Source: Pomacea canaliculata (taxonomy: Eukaryota; Mollusca; Gastropoda; Architaenioglossa; Ampullariidae). From it: a stretch of 64,000 nucleotides of DNA. The position numbers were made by a program, and so were the translations under genes. Shown piece after piece: positions 1-7,966 of this stretch; position 1 is the stretch's first letter, and every line of letters begins with the position of its first letter. The stretch covers positions 10,278,464 through 10,342,463 of the forward strand of contig NC_037602.1 in NCBI RefSeq assembly GCF_003073045.1, read 5' to 3'. Under the pieces are notes generated by a model. It saw only the letters and a list, made by a program, of their open reading frames with translations, made no database searches and was not told the DNA's origin.

Positions 1-215
1 CACATCTCCTTGGATGCCTGGCGCATCCTTCCTCTCAGCCACGCTTCTAGCACGGGCAATCTCCACATCGTGGCGTAGTTCCTCGAGACGGATTCTCTCT
101 GCTCTCTCCTCTCGTCTCTCTGCTCTCTCAGATTCCTCTCGTCTCTCTGCAAACGCTGCTAACTCCAGACCTGATAGGCCTATCTCCCTACCTAGGCGTA
201 GGTACCTTTCCAGGG
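1..215 (-). CDS. Gag-like coiled-coil frame, possible gene A exon 16 (partial)
   Basis: The minus strand is open from 215 to the window edge. It reads LERYLRLGREIGLSGLELAA and then a highly charged Glu/Arg/Ala helix ending near RSVAERKDAPG. The LGREIGLSG motif followed by a charged helix resembles the N-terminal part of gag proteins of Gypsy-type LTR retrotransposons in ticks and molluscs (from memory of the family; not searched). A good acceptor (pyrimidine-rich, TACCAG) sits at 216 and gives phase 1, matching the end of the previous exon. So it may be an exonised gag fragment. It may equally be an unrelated retroelement inserted in the intron. Confidence 0.45.
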
Positions 216-1908
216 CTGGTACAATAATAAAAAGATTGAAAACTAGAATCTGACAAAGATTGCTAAATTTGCTCTAGTTGCTGAGGTAATTTTTTCCTAA
301 TTTTGTTAAATACCTTGTGCCTCCTGCAGGTCATGATTCTTTTTATCGAGTTGTTTGTGCAGCTGTGCCATCTGGTCCACCTCTTGACCTGGGAATACAA
401 TTTATGGTTTTATATATATATATGTGACCCTCCACGACTAAATGAGTCTTAATTCGGAATTTGAGAGTTCCCAAATTGCCTATTTAAAAAAAAAGGTTCT
501 GAACATTCTTTGGTCAAAAAAGTTGTTTGTCTAGTCCTAACATTGAGTGAGTTATAAACGTTTAAAGTGTGAAAGTACTGTGGCGGCCATTTTGAGAAAA
601 GCGGGTTCAAAGACTAGCGTCAAGAGGGTCGACCAGGTTTGTTTACTCCTAAACTTTTGCAGACAAATCTTTTGATCGGTTGATATTTGAACAGTTTTTT
701 CAAGAATTTGAACTTACAGACTGCTGGCTTTCTGGCAAGGTATAGCACGATGGGGTTATGACAGGGAAACAGTATCGAAAAAGCGTTTGAATTTCGTCTG
801 AAATCGGTAAGGATCGCAGTAGGGTACCTTGATTAAAACGCATTTAAAGTAGATTTCTAACTTTTATTTTAACATAGCAATTTATTTTCTTGAATAACCA
901 GGAAATCCATTTTTAAAGAAAAGTCAAACTGCACAAAAGTCACCCTATCACCTTTCGGGGCCTCGAGCACAAAACCGTTTTGCTCGACTTAAGACTCATT
1001 TCCTAGTGGATGATATACACGTACTCCCACTGTACTAGTGTTACTAGTACTACCTTCCCTGCCTCCTACACACACCCAAGTAATGCGACAGAGATTCATA
1101 AACCTATAGTCAGGCAAATAGACAACTGGGGTAATGAATGTTTCCAAAAAAATCATACAAAACTAAGAAAACCAGCGCTTTGAATTTCCGTTTCTTTATG
1201 AAGAAAAGAATGTTTAAACTAGCAGTTTGCAATAATGGTTAGACTTTCTACACAGAAAAGAATCTGTGAGGGCAGGAATGCTTCATTTTCATGTGACACA
1301 TTTGTCGATACATACGTACGAGCCCCACACATCTATGTTACTCAAAAAAATAATATTTCATAATTCATTGTGCAGTTGTTACATATAAAACTTGTTTTCA
1401 CCTTGCGCATCATGACAGTTTAGTTGGAGTCGATCCATGGCATTTTTGATTTCTTCGAGTTGGTGACAAAGCTTCCTGTCTTGTTCTGCTCGATGCCATA
1501 GAAATCACACAGACACACACACACACAGAGAAAGAGAAAGATATGCGCGCATTAATATACCTGTTGCATTCAAAGGAGTGACCTGATATTTTAAGTAGTT
1601 GAACGTTATTTGAATTTCCGGTTCAAAGCACAGAACTTAAATCATTTTAGTAGGTTTATAAAGTAAACCCAAAATAGATGTATGAAAAAACTGCTTCAAA
1701 GATATGTACACACCCATTATATAAAGGAAAAGAACATATATATATATATAAGAATACTACAAACATCCGTCTGAATGACTTGACTGGAGTGGGCTGGACT
1801 GACTTCCTACACGCCTTTTCATTTACCCGAGTAACCTACATGTTTACCCTTTCTATAAATTATTCAGCCTCCTCCTCCTCCTCCTCCTCCTCCTCCTCCT
1901 CCTCCTCC

Positions 1909-1948
<40 letters not shown>

Positions 1949-4900
1949 TTCTTTTCTTATGTTCCTCATCTCTTTTGTGAGTCATTTCACTCATCCATCT
2001 TTCACCTCTATTCACTAATTTACCTTGTGTCTCCTGACAGTCTGATTCAAGTTTCTTCACTTCGTTTTTCTTCTCCTCTAGTTGCTCAATCAGATTTTTG
2101 TGCTGATCTGCAGGAGGTAAAAATTAATAATACTAGTGCCAGACCAGCTTCACTTGTGCACCGATGTAAATGTGTAGAGAGACCGAAAGAAAGAGAGTTT
2201 AGCCCACATACCTGTATTCATGAACATTACAGAACATGTAAACAAACACACATACACGCGCACACATACGCACACACACGTATCTATAACTTTCATTCTG
2301 TTAAGTTCCTACTCATACGAGACAATGTACACATCGCTTGAATGTGTCTATTTGGTAATTTCTTGTACATAAACTACTCTAAGTATGGGGACTGCTTTCT
2401 TTTCATAATGCAGTTATCTATTTTGTGTTGTCAGAACAGTTTTCTCCAGATATCTGACATCATTGTTCTTAGTCTCAAGTTGCTGCTGAAACAGTCTCAG
2501 TTGCTGCCCTTAGCGCCAAACAAACCCTCATGTTATATCGATATATAAGTAATAACATACATATATCCAATCTGCACACAAACACACCCAGGTACACATA
2601 TAAATGTCTACAATTAAATTTCTCTTATTTAGTCAGTACAAAACTTTAATTAAACAATCTATTCTCATGTAAACTACATATTTATATAATTTTGTCTCCA
2701 CATGTTTTAGTTCTAGTCACTCATCTACCTTGCATTTCCTGAAATTCCTTTTGGAGCTGCTTCATTGCCTTGTCCTTGTCCTCAAGTTGTTTCCCGTGCA
2801 GTCTATGTTGTTCTGCTTGACATCACACAAATACAGAGCACACACACAACTATCAGTACACACTTATATTCATTGTTAGCATGATGTTCTTACAAGAGTG
2901 GTGAGGATGAAACGATGTTTTAATCTAGGAAAGTTAGACCACTGCATCGGAGATTGTGAGAAACTTTCATACAAACTTCACAGTCACTTTAGCTACTTTT
3001 TGAAATAAAACTTCATTGACTTGTTGAAGATTCCTCGCAATGGCAAAGTTAGTCATCTCAACGAGTAACTTCACTACCTGGACACTCAGTAAACTATATG
3101 CTTTCACGACCAACGTCTACGACGACGACGACGACGATGATGATTTATATTGTGTTTCTAATTTTTGTTAAGCTCTTTAATCCTGTATATGATAGTTTTG
3201 TAAAGAGCTTTGTAATAAACTTGAGTTAATTTCATTACGTATAAAGACAACAATGAAAAAGAACAACAAAGACCGACATATTGGCATATTGGGATGTTTG
3301 TCAGGAAAAAAAACTAACAGTGGACCTGTAATATAATTACATTTATAGAAACATAATTATAATGAAATGTGAACAGAGAGTTAGAGACACATATGAAAAA
3401 TGTATGATGTTTAGGTTTTCTCTTGTTCTGGCGCCTTCTTTCCTAGAATATTTCATTGACTGTGCCTTCATATAAAGAAGAATACAAATCATTGTTAATC
3501 TGTTCAGGTTTAGGTTTCAATGAAGACTTGTGACAGAGGTCATGAATTAACTTTAACTTACAGGTAGCTATTATAGAAGACTAACAAGAAAACGTATTTA
3601 ATAAAGGAAATAATAATAAGTTAAAAAAAGTCTTTAAATCGCATTCTTGCCTCCTCCCTACAGAAGTCTGGATTACATGTCCCTCTCCTACTCTTCCAAT
3701 CCTTCCCCCATTAGTAGGAGTTGATGAGAGGACTGACCTTGAAGACTGCAGTTTTCGTTTTAATTAATACAAACATATTTCCAAGCATTTTACCTATGAT
3801 TTGATGTATCTATGTATATGATGACTGGTTTGTATTTACTAATGGAAAGACAGAAATACGGAGATAGGGCATGGCGATGTGTAGTGCCAAACATAAGCGT
3901 ATTGGATCCCACACGCTGACATGCAATCAGCAGCACATGCAGGATCCGCTGGTGCAGATGAATTACATGGTACAAGGATGGACAACTCTTCTTTCGCCTA
4001 CCTTAATGTGACACGTGTACGACCATGTTTATCACCTACAGAGCGATCAACATTTGATGTCCATCACTGACAGTGACCTGCCTTTAAATGCGAAACCAAG
4101 GAATACGTTTTATATGTTTTAAACGACTTTGGATATGAAAATTTTAAAACTAAAGATTTTAAAGAAAATGAAATGCATAGAATTGAATTCAGACGGTTGT
4201 GTACCCTCTAAACATCGTAAGTTCTCTTCAGTCTGCGCCTTTTCGCTTCGAAGCTTACAGATAACATCTGCAACAGATGTCAAGGTTCAAGGCTAGATAA
4301 CAGATTACAATAATCTCCAATTTCAACCACAGGAAATATGCGTTAACAATTTTCTTCTATTTTATGTTTTTTGTCATTCGGGTGAGGTAAGCTGACGAAT
4401 ATCTCGTCGATTAGCCTGAATACTTGATACATACATTTACAATAAAGGTAAAGACTTAGATGTCAAATTTTATGAGTGACATAAGTTATTTGTAAGTTAA
4501 TTGTATTGCACATACATGTGTTGTATTTATACCAGGAACAAGAAAAAAAGAAAGAGGTACAGAAAAAGCAAGAATGTGATATATTGAAAAGAAAAAAAAA
4601 CAGACGACTGAAAAAATTTAAATTCTTTAAAAACTTGTTTAATGCTTGAAAAATGAAAATTTTTCGTTTACAACTACTCAAATTTGTCAAAGGTGTGTAC
4701 AATAGCCGTATAAAATATGGATTATGTAATCATTAAGTATTAAAGATCTGATACCTTCAAAGTCTTTTTTCTCTTTTTTCCAATTGTCTTGTTCTTGTTG
4801 TTCTTGTTGTTCTTGTTCTTGTTCTTGTTCTTCTTCTTCTTCTTCTTCCTTTTCTTCTTCTTTTTCTTCTTCTTCTTCAAGGTTCTGTATTTTATCTTAA

Positions 4901-7900
4901 AACAAAGAAACAACAATGCTGATCAAGTTAGCACACATGGTAGTAAACACTCCACTAGGAGGAAAAGTGTAGTTTATTTTTGTGGGCTATAATAAAATTA
5001 ATCAAGTTAATTATTTCGGGGCCATTATGCCAGCCTTTTGTACAATAATGTTAACAGTTTTTTGAAGATGGTGGTCAAAGCTAATTACTCATTAACTACA
5101 CACACAAAAAGTGTAACAACTGCCGTACAACATCACAAGACTCACCTTGTGTCTCAGTACAGGTCGCTTCCAGACTTGCAAGTTTCTGCATCATTTTCTG
5201 ATTTTGTCTCCTCTCCTCGTCAAACTGGTTTTGAAGCTCTTGGAAGATCTCTGAGGTATAACAACGGCAAAGAAACTGTACTTGAAAAAAAGTGTTATAG
5301 AGTTTTTATTTAGGCAAACGGAAAAGAAATTAGAAGAGTGTTAAATAAAATATTCCATTAAGATGTCCTGCTTTTGGTTACATAAGTAGTCCACTTTCCA
5401 TATCAACACACACACAATTACGTATCCTGAGTTTTTAAAAAAATTCCAAATTTACTACTTCAAAAGTAGTTAATAATTAACAAAATATTAAAAACTGCTC
5501 CAGTTTTGCAAAGATTAATAAATTTACCCTGGTTACTGGGGTAATATTTCCTAATTTTGTTAAATACCTTCTGCCTCCTGCAGGTCATGATTCTTTTCAT
5601 CGAGTTGTTTCAACAGCTGTGCCATCTGGTCCACCACTTGACCTGGGAATACATAATAGTAGATGTAACCTATGATGAGTTATGAGAGCTACATACTGCA
5701 CGGATGTGTAGGACACCGTGAGACGAAGATAGTAAATTAAGTTTCTGATTAGACGAGAATCTTTTAACTTACTCTTTGTTTCTTTAAGGTCATGGTAAAG
5801 TCGTGTAATGTTTTGGTTGTCCTCTATTTGCTGCTGAAGTTGTTTGGCTTGGTCTGCTAATTGCCCTGAGGAATAAACAACTCCTTATCTTACATTGTAG
5901 TTATTTTATTGTTACATACTTTATGTTGTAATCATAGGGAAGTCAGTCTCCTGTGTGCTAAACTCTATATTCTCATTTAGGCCAAACAAATGAACTGGAG
6001 CTGGTATGATTGTTGTGAAAAGGATTAAAGCGGCAATAATTTATAAAATTTATTTTCAATACAATCTTACACATCATTTCTGTTCGTTTACAGATGCCAG
6101 TTGCAGCGAAAAGCGTCTTTACATCCATATTTATGACATTTAAAATCAAAGAAAAGTCTTAAATCATATCAAATATGTATTTCAATTCACATGTTACTGT
6201 TACATATATTGTATGATTTTAGAATAGCCACTCTATTCATGGAAATGCTGACTTTTTAAAGCAGAAATCATATAAGTTTTTTATTTCAACATATTTTTGG
6301 TCACAGTTCAATCTATGTCGGTAGATAATTTAGATTAGTGCTATATCATCTACACTATGATTTCAATTCAGATTATTTTATTTAAAATTCAGAGTGGGAC
6401 AAAGTTTACAGGTTTTCTTGTTCTGTAACCAAATTGCTTCGGTTTTATCAAGATTTAATACAACATCAGTCCTGATATATTACTATCTTTACATATTCAA
6501 TGTATGATTTAAAGATAGCTCCTTACCATCTACACAAATTTGGGTACCATCTCCAGCATGCAGTGTTTTGTTTTGTTTTTCTTCTGTTTAAATTCACTTT
6601 TTTTTATTTGCAAGGTGTAAACAACTTCTGGTGGTAATTTAGGAATACTTTGTTTTAATTCATCATTTTTTCGCACAGTTAGACAACTTTTTTAAATAAT
6701 GCCTAAACAAAATCCTTATTTCCTTTTATTGGTTGGATAAGTAAATAGAATTTCCATCGTATTTATAACGAAATATTTCTTCTTCCCGGGATTACAGAAA
6801 ACACTTATTTCCTTTTTTTCTATCTCTAGTGACGGTCTAAAAATGAAATTAAAAAAATTAAAAAGCCGACTTTGTTGGCTGGGAAGTGTGGAGTGGACTG
6901 GTTGTCTCATTATGAAGCTGTTACCTGCACTCAAGACAACACTAGGTGGCGAGTATCAGCAGCCGCTCAGGCAGACCTGCTTCCCCTCGTTTCCCGTTTA
7001 CCTGCCGAAGTGACTGGCGAAGCAGCTTACCTGGTTTTCAAGTTGTATGAGAGAATGAATGAATGAGTGAATGAATGAATACCGTTAATCTGTGTAAATA
7101 CCTTGTAGGTCCTGCAGGACAAGATTGTTTGTATCGAGTTTTTCCTGCAGCTGCGCCGCGTGCTCCGTTAGTTGCCCTGAAGAATGAATGCATATGCTAT
7201 ACCTTTATTCTTGGTTTCAAAGGTAAAACACTGTCAGAGACAGTTATAACAGACTGAAGTAGCTTTATAGAGAAAACAACTAGACTATAGTGTTAATATG
7301 TCTTGACGCACATTTGCAGCAATCAAAAACGCTTAGTTTTCTGAGAAATAATGATATTATATTAATTTTAAAAATTAGATGTAGTTAGTGTTTTTATTTT
7401 GTCTAAAGTAAGGTATTCGTTTCAATTTGACACGTTGGACGACATTCAGTATTTCACTCTTTAGTTATTACGAATAACATTTGCTTTTACCGTGTTTATC
7501 ATGACAGTTGAGTTCAAATAGATACATGGCCTTTTTCATTTCTTCGAGTTGGTGACACAGCTTCTTGTTTTCTTCTGCTTGATGCCGTACAAATCACACA
7601 CGCACAGAGAGAAAGAGAAAGATATGCGGTCATTAACATACCTGTTACATTCAGAGGAACCGCCTGATATTGTAAGCAGTTGTAAAGCTCGTCAAACCTC
7701 TAAAGCCTGCATATGATAGTGTTGTAAAGAACTATATAGGAAACTTAAATTAAATTCATTACGTATAAAGACAATAATAAAAATGCAGGATAAATGCTCA
7801 TATATTTACACATGCATGCATAATATCATGGATCATAATTTCTCTGTCTCTCTCACACACAGTCTTTGTTTCTCTGCTGTAGTTTTGATTGTCATACACT

Positions 7901-7904
7901 GACC

Positions 7905-7966
<62 letters not shown>

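Noticed and set aside
1678..1980. Open frame on the plus strand ending in polyserine
   Set aside because: It is a microsatellite read-through with no family features.
4789..4992. Leu/Phe-rich open frame on the plus strand
   Set aside because: It is the antisense of the GAA/CAA repeat in gene A exon 4895-4755.
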